From the NCBI GenBank assembly GCA_964631725.1, contig CAZVYX010000009.1:1-64000 (forward strand): 64,000 nucleotides of DNA, written 5' to 3'. Made by a program: the position numbers and the translations under genes. This stretch comes from GCA-2731375 sp964631725 (GTDB lineage Bacteria > Pseudomonadota > Alphaproteobacteria > GCA-2731375). Positions 54,978-63,538 of this stretch are shown here, piece by piece; position 1 is the first letter of the stretch; each line of letters opens with the position of its first letter. The notes beneath the pieces are model-generated. The model did not search any database and was not told the origin of the DNA. It was given only the letters and a program-made list of their open reading frames with translations.

Positions 54978-57746
54978 ATGGAGTTTTTTGGTACCAACCC
55001 AAAATCTATACGTTTTAGGGTAACTATATTAACTCTTATCCTAACAGCCCTGCTATCAGCGGCTGTAGTTATTATGCTGTCTACTAGCGTATTTGAAGCC
55101 AAGCAGTCAACGCGCAACAAGCTGCGCAATGACCTTAGCAACAATCTGAACCTCGCCACGGGCATTCAGGCTATCGAACGGGGTGTCGGCAACACCATTA
55201 TTGGCGGCGGCCAAGAATTATTGAAGAAATTCAAGGACCTCGCCACCGAAGGCGACGCCCATGTCAATAGAGCCAAGATGGATGCGAACGGCCTCGTCAA
55301 TCGAGGCGCCATGAGCGCCGATTTTGCTGATAGATTCGCCAAATGGAACGAGAGTCAACGGGCCCTGCGCGAGGCCCGCGCGCGCGTTAGATCGGGGGAC
55401 ATAAGCCCTTCGGATTGGTTCGGTATTACCACGAACAATATTTCGCGGGCATTCGATCTTCAGGATTCCGTCTTCGCGCCGCAGAATGAGGCCGAAACTG
55501 TCTTGTATTACAATTCGCTGTTGCGCCCGACAATCGCCGTATTGGCGGAATATGCCGGACGCGAAAGGGCGGTTCTTGGCAATATTATTGCAACCGGTGC
55601 CCCAATCACCGGGGAATCGCGACTGACGCTCGAACGTTTTCGCAGCCATGTGGAAGAAGCCATTCGCCGCATTCGGATTATCAAACGCAATGCCGCGACA
55701 TCGCCGGCGCTGCGGGCCGCCATTGTCGAGTTCGAGGACAAATTCCTTGGCGAATATGAAAACTTGCGCCGGCAAATCTATGCGATTGCCGACCGGAACA
55801 ACCGAAACGAAATCGAGATAAGACGCGGCCTGGAAAGAACCGATACATTGGTTCTTGATAACATTCGCGGCCTCACCAATTTGCTGTCGGGCCTGGCCAA
55901 CAGCTCGCATATGAAGCATTGGGTGAAGCGCCTGCGAAACGGCGATACATCGCCATCGTCCCGTATCGTCCACTTGTTTCAAGACCTGGCCGGCCTGGAT
56001 CCAAGGCTCAGGCAGATCCGATACTTGGACAACGACGGCCGGGAAAGGCTGCGCACCGAACATACCAACGGAAATAACCGGGTGGTGCCGGGTCGGGAAT
56101 TGCAGGACAAGAGCGACCGGTACTACTTCATCGAGGCAATGCAGATGCCTCGCGGAGAAATTTACGTCTCGCACATGGATCTGAATATCGAGGGCGGCCG
56201 CATATCAATTCCGTTCATTCCGGTCCTGCGCCTGGCCATGCCGGTTTTCATAGACGGGCAAAGGCACGGCGCCGTGGTATTGAACGTCGATGCAAGACAA
56301 ATCTTGAAAGTCCTGCATGATGGCGCAATCCTGGCCGATCAAGCGGGCCACTATCTGCATCACCCCGACCCGGGGAAGCAATGGGGGATGATGGAAGCCC
56401 TGGATAGGGAAAACAGCAATCTTCATAACGATCTTCCCGGGATCACCGCCGGCATTTATGCAGGCAGGCCTGGGAAAGTTGTTTCCGGGGACAAGACCCT
56501 CATTGTGCAGCCAGTGCGCCACCATCCAAAGGATCCAAGGAAATTCTGGCTGCTCATTCAAGAGCACGCGACCTTGCCCTACCCCGTCGACAGTCAGCAG
56601 TGGATCGGGCAGGCGACCATGGCAATCAATACCGCCCTGGCGATTTCGCGGGAGATTGGTGAAATGGCGGAGACCTCGTCCAAGCAACAGGCAATGCGTG
56701 CCAATATTTTCGTAGGGGTATCCTTGGTGCTGGTGATCGCCCTGGCAGTCTTCCTGATTTACTTTGTTCGCGAACTAATCGATTTCGGCCGCAAGACCGA
56801 GGTTATTCGATCTCGACTAAGCAGCCTGGCCTCGGGCGATCTCAGCAGCCGGGTCCCGTTCGCGGAGGGCGACGCGGGTACGGCGGAAATCGGTTTAGTG
56901 GCGCGCCCGCGGGATGAAATCGACGCCATGGGGGCGGATATCAACAAGATGGCCGCCAACCTGGAAGTTCAGACCGCGGAACTGCGGGTCGCCAAGGAAC
57001 AGGCGGAAAAGGCAAATCTGGCGAAATCGGAATTCCTCGCCATGATGAGCCACGAACTGCGCACGCCGCTCAACGCCATTATCGGCTTCGCCTCCATGCT
57101 GCAGTCCAAAATGCTGGGGCCAACCGGTGATCCCCGTTACGACGACTATCACAACCATATCCACGACAGCGGCCAGCTGCTCCTCAATCTGATCAATGTC
57201 ATTCTGGATATCTCCAAGATCGAGGCTGGAAAATTTGAATTGCACGACGACAAGGTCGACCTGCCGTCATTCCTTAACTCATCCCTTGAACTGATCGCCC
57301 CTCTCGCCCGGGGTAGAAATATCCGGATCGAAAATTTAATTCATAATGATCTGCCCATGCTTGTCTGTGACCAACGCGCCCTGGCGCAGATCACCAACAA
57401 CCTGCTTTCCAACGCCATCAAATTCACTGATGCCAACGGCACGGTCGAACTTGCAGCTACCTTGATGGCGGACGGCGCGCTCACGCTTCGCATCAGCGAT
57501 ACCGGCATCGGCATGGAAGATAGCGAGATCGAAAAGGCCCTGGAGCCCTTCGCCCAAGCCGACAGTAGCAAGGCCAGGAAAAGCGAAGGGACCGGACTGG
57601 GCCTTCATATCAGTCGTCTATTGATGCAGCAGCACGGTGGCGATCTGAAAATTCAGAGCAAGGCCGGAAACGGCACGACCGTCTTGATCTCCTTCCCACC
57701 GGAGCGCACGGTCTTCGCGGCCCGGGAAACAGCCCGTGCCGGCTGA
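54978..57746 (+). CDS. membrane histidine kinase with large composite sensor region
   Basis: A 922-residue sensor kinase. Span 1 is about residues 16-40, and span 2 about 575-597. The 530-residue region between them has a helical NIT-like part (GRERAVLGNIIATG, near 190-205) and a Cache-like part (EIYVSHMD, then RLAMPVFIDGQRHGAVVLNV). Behind span 2 come a HAMP domain, HisKA with phosphoacceptor H692 (SHELRTPLN) and HATPase_c with N box NLLSNAIKF and DTGIGM. No receiver domain or response-regulator gene is adjacent. TTG at 54960 is an alternative start. Confidence 0.92.
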   Translation: MEFFGTNPKSIRFRVTILTLILTALLSAAVVIMLSTSVFEAKQSTRNKLRNDLSNNLNLATGIQAIERGVGNTIIGGGQELLKKFKDLATEGDAHVNRAKMDANGLVNRGAMSADFADRFAKWNESQRALREARARVRSGDISPSDWFGITTNNISRAFDLQDSVFAPQNEAETVLYYNSLLRPTIAVLAEYAGRERAVLGNIIATGAPITGESRLTLERFRSHVEEAIRRIRIIKRNAATSPALRAAIVEFEDKFLGEYENLRRQIYAIADRNNRNEIEIRRGLERTDTLVLDNIRGLTNLLSGLANSSHMKHWVKRLRNGDTSPSSRIVHLFQDLAGLDPRLRQIRYLDNDGRERLRTEHTNGNNRVVPGRELQDKSDRYYFIEAMQMPRGEIYVSHMDLNIEGGRISIPFIPVLRLAMPVFIDGQRHGAVVLNVDARQILKVLHDGAILADQAGHYLHHPDPGKQWGMMEALDRENSNLHNDLPGITAGIYAGRPGKVVSGDKTLIVQPVRHHPKDPRKFWLLIQEHATLPYPVDSQQWIGQATMAINTALAISREIGEMAETSSKQQAMRANIFVGVSLVLVIALAVFLIYFVRELIDFGRKTEVIRSRLSSLASGDLSSRVPFAEGDAGTAEIGLVARPRDEIDAMGADINKMAANLEVQTAELRVAKEQAEKANLAKSEFLAMMSHELRTPLNAIIGFASMLQSKMLGPTGDPRYDDYHNHIHDSGQLLLNLINVILDISKIEAGKFELHDDKVDLPSFLNSSLELIAPLARGRNIRIENLIHNDLPMLVCDQRALAQITNNLLSNAIKFTDANGTVELAATLMADGALTLRISDTGIGMEDSEIEKALEPFAQADSSKARKSEGTGLGLHISRLLMQQHGGDLKIQSKAGNGTTVLISFPPERTVFAARETARAG

Positions 57747-57798
57747 TCCGGCCAGGGAAAGCCGACTGGACGGCATTTCGACAAGATTTGGTTCAGGT

Positions 57799-58443
57799 CT
57801 AATATTCCACAAAATCGCAGACAAATGCGTTGGACGCGCGTTCCCAGGCAAACGTCGACATATCACCGTGGCCGGGAATGAATTCGGTCTCATTGCCCAG
57901 CGGCCACAGCTTGCCCCGGATGGCGTTGACCAGCGCCATGTGATCGCCCTTGGGGCCGTCGCACCGCCCGATGGAGCCGCGGAACAGTACATCGCCGACC
58001 ACCGCCAGCTTGCTCTCGGGGGAGTGGAAAACCACATGCCCCGGTGTATGGCCCGGACAATGGATGACGGATAGATCGACCTGGCCGAATGAAACCGTCT
58101 CACCCTCTTCCAACCAACGGTCCGGAGTGAAGGCCCGCGCGCCGACCAGCCCTGTACGCTGGGCCTGCTTGGCCATGGCGTCGATCAGGAAACCGTCATC
58201 GCCGTGCGGCCCTTCGATCCGCGCATCCAGACGTTCGGACAATTCCGCCGCTCCGCCGGCATGATCGGCGTGCCCGTGGGTCACCAGAATTTTCTCCACC
58301 CGCACACCTTCCTCCGCGATCGCGGCCTCGATCAGGTCCAGGTCACCACCGGGATCGGTCACGGCGCCGGCCATGGTTTCGGGACACCACAACAGGCTGC
58401 AATTCTGTCGAAATGGCGTTACGGGTACGATACGATAGCGCAT
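57799..58443 (-). CDS. MBL-fold metallo-hydrolase (glyoxalase II-like)
   Basis: A 214-residue metallo-beta-lactamase-fold protein with HGHADH at 56-61 and further ligands in HCPGHTPGH and GDVLF, then PGHGDMS near the C-terminus. It resembles glyoxalase II-type thioesterases, which hydrolyse S-acylglutathione, but substrates in this large family vary. It is convergent with the histidine kinase gene and divergent from the MFS gene across 42 bp. Confidence 0.92.
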   Translation of the reverse strand: MRYRIVPVTPFRQNCSLLWCPETMAGAVTDPGGDLDLIEAAIAEEGVRVEKILVTHGHADHAGGAAELSERLDARIEGPHGDDGFLIDAMAKQAQRTGLVGARAFTPDRWLEEGETVSFGQVDLSVIHCPGHTPGHVVFHSPESKLAVVGDVLFRGSIGRCDGPKGDHMALVNAIRGKLWPLGNETEFIPGHGDMSTFAWERASNAFVCDFVEY

Positions 58444-58485
58444 GAAATTTCCTATACTCTGCTTTCAAACAGTGTAGACGAGGCG

Positions 58486-59724
58486 ATGAGCAGCGTCGAG
58501 AAACCCGGCGCGGCGCGCCTGGTCGCCCTGATCTGCACCGCCCAGGTGCTGGCACAGATCGGCGCTTACACCTGGCCCGCGCTGTTGCCGGGGTTCATCC
58601 CCCGCTGGGGCCTGGACTACAGCCAGGCCGGCTGGATCACCGCCAGTTTCTATCTGACATATATGCTGACCGTACCCATTCTCGTCACCCTGACCGACCG
58701 CATCGACCCGCGCCGGGTCTATCTGTTCGGCGTCGGCTGCACGGTGATCTCGCATCTGCTGTTCGCCTTTTACGCGGAAGGATTTTGGAGCGCCACCCTG
58801 ATCCGCGCCCTGGCCGGCATGGGTTGGGCCGGGACCTATATGACGGGCCTGAAATTGCTGGCTGACCGGGTCGAGGGCAAATTGCTGTCCCGCGCCGTGA
58901 CCTGGCATGCCGCCAGCATGGGCATCTCGGGCGCCCTGTCGTTTGTCATCGCCGGCGGTTTGGCGGGCGTGTTGGGCTGGCAGGGCGCCTTTATGATCGC
59001 TGGCGGCTGCGCCGCCGCCGCTTGGTTGATCGCGGCTGTGTTCGCACCAAAACAGACCCCCAAGCCGAAAGATGATGGACCACGCCCGGCGCTGTTCGAT
59101 TTCCGCCCGGTTTTCGCCAACCGCAACGCCATGGCCTACAGCGTCGGCTATTGCATCCATACCTGGGAGATGGGTGCCATGCGCGGCTGGGCCGTGGCCT
59201 TCCTGGCCTATGTGGCGCTGCGCGACGGCGTTGAAACGTCCATATTCGGCCCGACTGTGATGGCCACGGCCATGGCCCTGTTCGGCACCTGGGCCAGCGT
59301 CGGCGGCAACGAATTGTCGATCCGCCTGGGCCGTCAGCGCCTGGTCCGCCTGGCCATGGCCGGGTCCATGGTCTTTGCCTTGGCCATGGGGTTCCTGGGC
59401 GCCTTCAACTATCCCCTGGCCGCCGTGCTGGTGGTTTTGTATGGCATGGTGATCTGGCTGGATTCATCCTCCCTGACAGCGGGCGCCGCCGGCAACGCCG
59501 ACCCCGAACGCCGCGGCGCCACCCTGGCGGTACACTCCATGCTGGGTTATGGCGGCGGCTTTGTCGGCCCCATCGCGGTGGGATGGATTTTGGATCTGGC
59601 CGGCGGGCCGTCCCATATGGCCTGGGGCCTGGCGTTCGGCCATATCGCCCTGGCCATGCTGGGCGCACGGATCGCCTTCACCTGGCTGCGGCCGCAAAGC
59701 ATGGCGGGCGACCGGCAACATTAA
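58486..59724 (+). CDS. MFS transporter
   Basis: A 412-residue inner-membrane carrier with about 12 spans and no obvious signal peptide. Span 1 (VALICTAQVLAQIGAYTWPALL) is followed by GFIPRWGLDYSQAGWIT, and loop 2-3 reads TDRIDPRRV, a variant of the MFS motif A. GAGG lies 5 nt before the ATG at 58486. Substrate unknown; a metabolite or cyanate-type carrier is possible from general appearance. Confidence 0.85.
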   Translation: MSSVEKPGAARLVALICTAQVLAQIGAYTWPALLPGFIPRWGLDYSQAGWITASFYLTYMLTVPILVTLTDRIDPRRVYLFGVGCTVISHLLFAFYAEGFWSATLIRALAGMGWAGTYMTGLKLLADRVEGKLLSRAVTWHAASMGISGALSFVIAGGLAGVLGWQGAFMIAGGCAAAAWLIAAVFAPKQTPKPKDDGPRPALFDFRPVFANRNAMAYSVGYCIHTWEMGAMRGWAVAFLAYVALRDGVETSIFGPTVMATAMALFGTWASVGGNELSIRLGRQRLVRLAMAGSMVFALAMGFLGAFNYPLAAVLVVLYGMVIWLDSSSLTAGAAGNADPERRGATLAVHSMLGYGGGFVGPIAVGWILDLAGGPSHMAWGLAFGHIALAMLGARIAFTWLRPQSMAGDRQH

Positions 59725-59771
59725 ACGATGCCCGGCCGCTATCGGCGCAGGTGCGGCGCGCGGCTGGTCTT

Positions 59772-59864
59772 AGAGCAACCCGCATTCAATTGAATGCGGA
59801 TATGCTGCTCTATTCTAAAGGTTTTAGCGCATGGGTTCGGGTTTGGTTAAACCCGACATGCGCT
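59772..59864. repeat. compound palindromic intergenic element
   Basis: A perfect 20-bp palindrome (CCGCATTCAATTGAATGCGG, 59780-59799) is enclosed by AGAGCA (59772-59777) and TGCTCT (59806-59811). Directly after comes a second hairpin with AGCGCATG (59826-59833) pairing CATGCGCT (59857-59864), and inner TCGGGTTT pairing AAACCCGA. The element overlaps the stop codon of the following minus-strand gene. It looks like a dispersed intergenic repeat of alphaproteobacteria, and could also act as a terminator for both converging genes. Confidence 0.75.
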
Positions 59865-60441
59865 AGCGCACCTCGGTCCAACTTTCGCAGAAGGCCAGCG
59901 CGGACGTACTGAAGGGCCGTCCGTCGCGATCCCGCTGCCATGACCGGCCCGCGGCCTGCACACCGTCGAGGACCAGACGCGTCCCCGCCGCCGGGATGAG
60001 CACCGTATTGACTCCATAGGGCCGTTCTCCGGCTCCCGTGCCGGGCTGGGTATGGATCATCAGGGGATCGCCAAGGTCATGCCAGGTTAGCGACAGGCTG
60101 CTGTCCTCGGACGTCACATATTCCGTATAGAAACGATGCGGGTCGCCGTCCTTTTCAAATTCCGCCTCTTCAACCGGGATATCGAGGTCGGCCAATTCCG
60201 GGTTCAGGACACCCTGAATGGTTTCCTGCAGCCAACGCGCCATGGCAATGTTGTCGGACCAAATGCGCCAACTGTTCTCGGTCAGCTCGCTCATAAGGTA
60301 GAGCACATGCCCTGGACCGGCGGGGGACATGACATTACGCCAAAAGCTGGCGACCGTTGTTTCCGGCCCGCCATCGGTCTCGGAAAGACGAATAAACGGA
60401 TTCTCACCGCAGCAAAGCACACGATTTGTATCGGCAGACAT
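59863..60441 (-). CDS. hypothetical protein, 192 residues
   Basis: A soluble protein that I do not recognise. It has FWRNVMSPAGPGHVLYLMSELTENSWRIWSDNIAMARWLQ in its first half, followed by a beta-rich part (RFYTEYVTSEDSSLSLTWHDLGDP and RLVLDGVQAAGRSW) that looks like a complete fold; both halves contain many Trp residues. Its stop lies inside the hairpin of the preceding repeat. The 226 bp upstream to the amidase start hold no other gene. Confidence 0.6.
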   Translation of the reverse strand: MSADTNRVLCCGENPFIRLSETDGGPETTVASFWRNVMSPAGPGHVLYLMSELTENSWRIWSDNIAMARWLQETIQGVLNPELADLDIPVEEAEFEKDGDPHRFYTEYVTSEDSSLSLTWHDLGDPLMIHTQPGTGAGERPYGVNTVLIPAAGTRLVLDGVQAAGRSWQRDRDGRPFSTSALAFCESWTEVR

Positions 60442-60667
60442 GATCTCACCTCTTCTGGTTCGGCAAACCTTAAGTTACCTGCCGTCAATCTAACCCGGCA
60501 ATCCACGCATCCCAAACTGATTTGGATCGCCGACTATTTCGAACGCGCCGCATATAATTCACATGGATTGCTTCCGCCGCTGCCGCTAAAATCTTTCCCA
60601 TGATGGCGGCAACGCAACGAAAATTGGCTTTTGCGGCAAGCAATCGTCCCTTTGAAAGCAGGGCAGA

Positions 60668-62098
60668 ATGATTAAATTTGATGAATACAGGAAGCATGAC
60701 GCCGTGGCTTTGGCCGGTTTGGTCGCCAAGGGCGAAGTCTCCGCGGAAGAACTATTGGAAATCGCGGTCGAGCGGGCGGAGGCGGTTAATCCCACAATCA
60801 ATGCCGTGGTCCATGCACAATATGACAGCGCCAGGCAAGCAATCAAAGACGGCCTGCCGAATGGGCCTTTGAAGGGCGTGCCGTACTTGTTCAAAGACCT
60901 TGGCGCCTATGACGCCGGGCATCCGACGACCAGCGGCAGTCGATTGTTTGCGGATTTTGTCCCTGATCATGACGCGACCTATACGGAGCGGTGCAAGGCG
61001 GCTGGCCTGGTCATCATGGGGCGGACAAACACGCCGGAATTTGGCCTGAATATTTCCACCGAATCCGCGCTCCTTGGAACTTGCCGGAATCCCTGGGACC
61101 TTGAGCATTCAACGGGCGGTTCGTCCGGTGGCGCGGCGGCGGCTGTCGCGGCCGGTATTTTGCCTGTTGCCCATGCCACCGATGGCGGCGGCTCAATCCG
61201 TATTCCCGCGGCGAATTGTGGCTTGTTCGGACTAAAACCGACGCGCGGACGCAATCCTGCTGGTCCCGATGTTGGCGAAGGCTGGGCCGGAATGTCATGC
61301 GGACATGTGGTCAGCCGTTCCGTCCGAGATTCCGCCGTCATGCTTGATTGCACCCATGGCGCCGCGCCGGGCGATCCCTATGCGGCGCCGACACCGGCAC
61401 GCCCGTTTGCGGCGGAAGTGGGCGCCGAACCTGGCAAGCTGCGCATTGCCGTGATGAACCACGGCCATGATGGCCAGCCTCTAAGCGCGGAATGCAGTCA
61501 GGCTGTGTCAGATACGGCAAAGCTGCTGGCGGAGTTGGGTCATGAAGTAGAGGAGGCCGACCCGAACATCGATACCGAGGCCATCGGCCTCGCCAACCGC
61601 TCGATTATTGCCGCGAACATCGCCAACCTAGTCGGCACCCGGGCGCGGGCGCTGGGGCGGGAGCCTAGCGGCCAGGATGTCGAAGCGGCCACTTGGGCCA
61701 TGGCGCAACTGGGGAATTCGGTCTCCGCCCCTGACTATGCCGACGCGGTTTTGCAAATCCATCTCCTAAGTCGAAAGTTGGGCGCGTTCTTCCAGAAATA
61801 TGATCTGACCCTGAGTTCAACGCTGCGCAACCCGCCCCTGCCACTTGGCACCCTGAACACACAGGACCCGGAGGGTATGGAAGAGTTTGGCGAATTGATC
61901 CGCCAGGAACTGGCAACCACGCCGTTCTATAATTCGTCCGGCTGCCCGGCGATGAGCGTACCGCTGCATTGGAGCGCCGATGGCCTGCCGGTCGGCGTCC
62001 ATTTCGGTGCGGCTTTGGGCGGGGAGGCAACCTTGCTGAGGCTGGCGGGGCAACTCGAGCAAGCCAAGCCATGGTTCGACAAGGTGCCCAACATCTAA
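60668..62098 (+). CDS. amidase (amidase signature family)
   Basis: A 476-residue amidase. The catalytic Lys is K76 (YLFKDLG), the cis-Ser lies in TGGSSGG (S152/S153), and the nucleophile is S176 in TDGGGSIRIP. Amidase signature enzymes hydrolyse amides to acid and ammonia or amine. The start has AGCAGGGCAG upstream, a weak site. It is a stand-alone gene, convergent with the GS-like gene, with 98 bp between. The substrate is unknown; an amide supplying nitrogen would fit the neighbouring GS-like ligase. Confidence 0.92.
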   Translation: MIKFDEYRKHDAVALAGLVAKGEVSAEELLEIAVERAEAVNPTINAVVHAQYDSARQAIKDGLPNGPLKGVPYLFKDLGAYDAGHPTTSGSRLFADFVPDHDATYTERCKAAGLVIMGRTNTPEFGLNISTESALLGTCRNPWDLEHSTGGSSGGAAAAVAAGILPVAHATDGGGSIRIPAANCGLFGLKPTRGRNPAGPDVGEGWAGMSCGHVVSRSVRDSAVMLDCTHGAAPGDPYAAPTPARPFAAEVGAEPGKLRIAVMNHGHDGQPLSAECSQAVSDTAKLLAELGHEVEEADPNIDTEAIGLANRSIIAANIANLVGTRARALGREPSGQDVEAATWAMAQLGNSVSAPDYADAVLQIHLLSRKLGAFFQKYDLTLSSTLRNPPLPLGTLNTQDPEGMEEFGELIRQELATTPFYNSSGCPAMSVPLHWSADGLPVGVHFGAALGGEATLLRLAGQLEQAKPWFDKVPNI

Positions 62099-62196
62099 GA
62101 ATGCGAGGCAACGCCCCTCGCGCCGGTGACCGGGTCCACCACCGTGGATACCGTCGCTGACGATATCGAATGCGGCGGATATCGCGGCGGGCGGGC

Positions 62197-63492
62197 CTAC
62201 ATACTGGTTAGGTAACGTTCGCGCTCAACCGGCGTGACCTGGCTGGCGAAGAACTCCAACTCGCGTTCGCCCTGGCCGGTCAAGATGCCCAAGGCGTCCT
62301 CGCCGATCACCTCCGTCATGAAGGCGGATCCCCTGGCCAGTTCGAGGGCCGTCGCCAGATCCGTCGGGATCGCCTCGGCGTCTTCCGCGAGATAGGCGTT
62401 ACCTGGTGTCGCTTCCGTGGGCTGCAGGCCTTGTTCGATACCGTCCAAACCTGCCGCGATCTCGCAGGCCAGCAAATAATAGGGATTGCAGTCGGCGGAG
62501 CCATCGCGTTTCTCTACCCGCACGGCGGCATCCTTGCCTTCGATCACGCGCAGACCGACGGTGCGGTTATCGACGCTCCAGGTCGTGTTGATGGGACAGA
62601 AGGTAAAGGGTTGACGGCGGCGGTAGGCGTTCGGCGTGGTGGCCGAGGCCAGGGACATCTCGACCATGCGGCTTTGCAAGCCGGCCAGATAATTCAACCC
62701 CAGGGCGGATAACTTGCCGCCATCGGAAAACGCGTTGTTGCCGTCTTGCCAGAGCGAGTGATGGACGTGGAAACCATTGCCCGATTGTTCGAAAAACGGT
62801 TTTGACATGAACGTCGCCACATAGCCCTGGGCAACCGCCAGTTCCTTGACCAGGCTGCGGAAGGCGACGGCCCGGTCGGCGGCGGCCAGCGCCTCGGAGT
62901 AGCGGATATTCACCTCGACCTGTCCCGGCGCATATTCCGGGTTGGACTGTTCGATGGGAATGCCCACATCGTTCAGATGGCGGCGGATGGGGCCCAGCAC
63001 GTGTTCCAACTCGGCGGCGCGGGCCAGGCCATAGACCTGAATGCCGCTATCCCTTGGCAACAGGGTCTCGGGGTCGAGAAGATAGAATTCCAGCTCGGCG
63101 CCGATCCTGACCTCGTAGCCCATATCGCCGGCCCGTTCGAGAACCCGGATCAAGGCATTCCTGGGATCGATCGGCACGGCCTTGTGGTCCATGCCTTCGG
63201 CCCGGCCGAAGCAAAACGCCACGCCCTCCTCCCACGGCATCGCGTAGGCCGGCCCGTCGGGGAAGATATGCATGTCCGGATAGCCATTGTCGAAATTGAC
63301 ATAAGGCGTGTTCCAAACGTCGCAGGTCATGTCGATCGCGAACAAGGCGATGGACAAGGCGGCGCCGTTTTCACAAACCGTCGGCCAATGGCTGGCGGGA
63401 ATTCGCTTGCCCCGCATGATGCCGTTCAAATCGCCCACGCCCAATACGACCGTGTGCGTCCCGGCCGGCAGCTCGACACCATTCGTGTTCAT
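62197..63492 (-). CDS. glutamine synthetase family ligase (GlnT-like)
   Basis: A 431-residue GS-fold ligase of the GlnT/gamma-glutamyl-amine synthetase type. It has GAELEFYLLDP (metal-binding Glu), PGQVEVNIRYSEAL, GNGFHVHHSLWQ and the RVIEGKDAAVRVEKRDGSADCNPY segment typical of non-housekeeping GS proteins that join glutamate to an amine. The ATG at 63492 follows GGGGGG by 6 nt. It lies 46 bp downstream of the glutamate-synthase-like gene, a pairing seen in glx/GlnT or N-methylglutamate gene clusters, so an amine substrate is inferred. Confidence 0.88.
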   Translation of the reverse strand: MNTNGVELPAGTHTVVLGVGDLNGIMRGKRIPASHWPTVCENGAALSIALFAIDMTCDVWNTPYVNFDNGYPDMHIFPDGPAYAMPWEEGVAFCFGRAEGMDHKAVPIDPRNALIRVLERAGDMGYEVRIGAELEFYLLDPETLLPRDSGIQVYGLARAAELEHVLGPIRRHLNDVGIPIEQSNPEYAPGQVEVNIRYSEALAAADRAVAFRSLVKELAVAQGYVATFMSKPFFEQSGNGFHVHHSLWQDGNNAFSDGGKLSALGLNYLAGLQSRMVEMSLASATTPNAYRRRQPFTFCPINTTWSVDNRTVGLRVIEGKDAAVRVEKRDGSADCNPYYLLACEIAAGLDGIEQGLQPTEATPGNAYLAEDAEAIPTDLATALELARGSAFMTEVIGEDALGILTGQGERELEFFASQVTPVERERYLTSM

Positions 63493-63538
63493 CACAGACC
63501 CCCCATTTGACTATCTTCGGCTAAGTTTGACGCATCGG

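Noticed and set aside
54896..55165. 89-codon minus-strand frame across the kinase start
   Set aside because: Lies in AT-rich promoter DNA and opposite conserved kinase coding sequence; no ribosome site.
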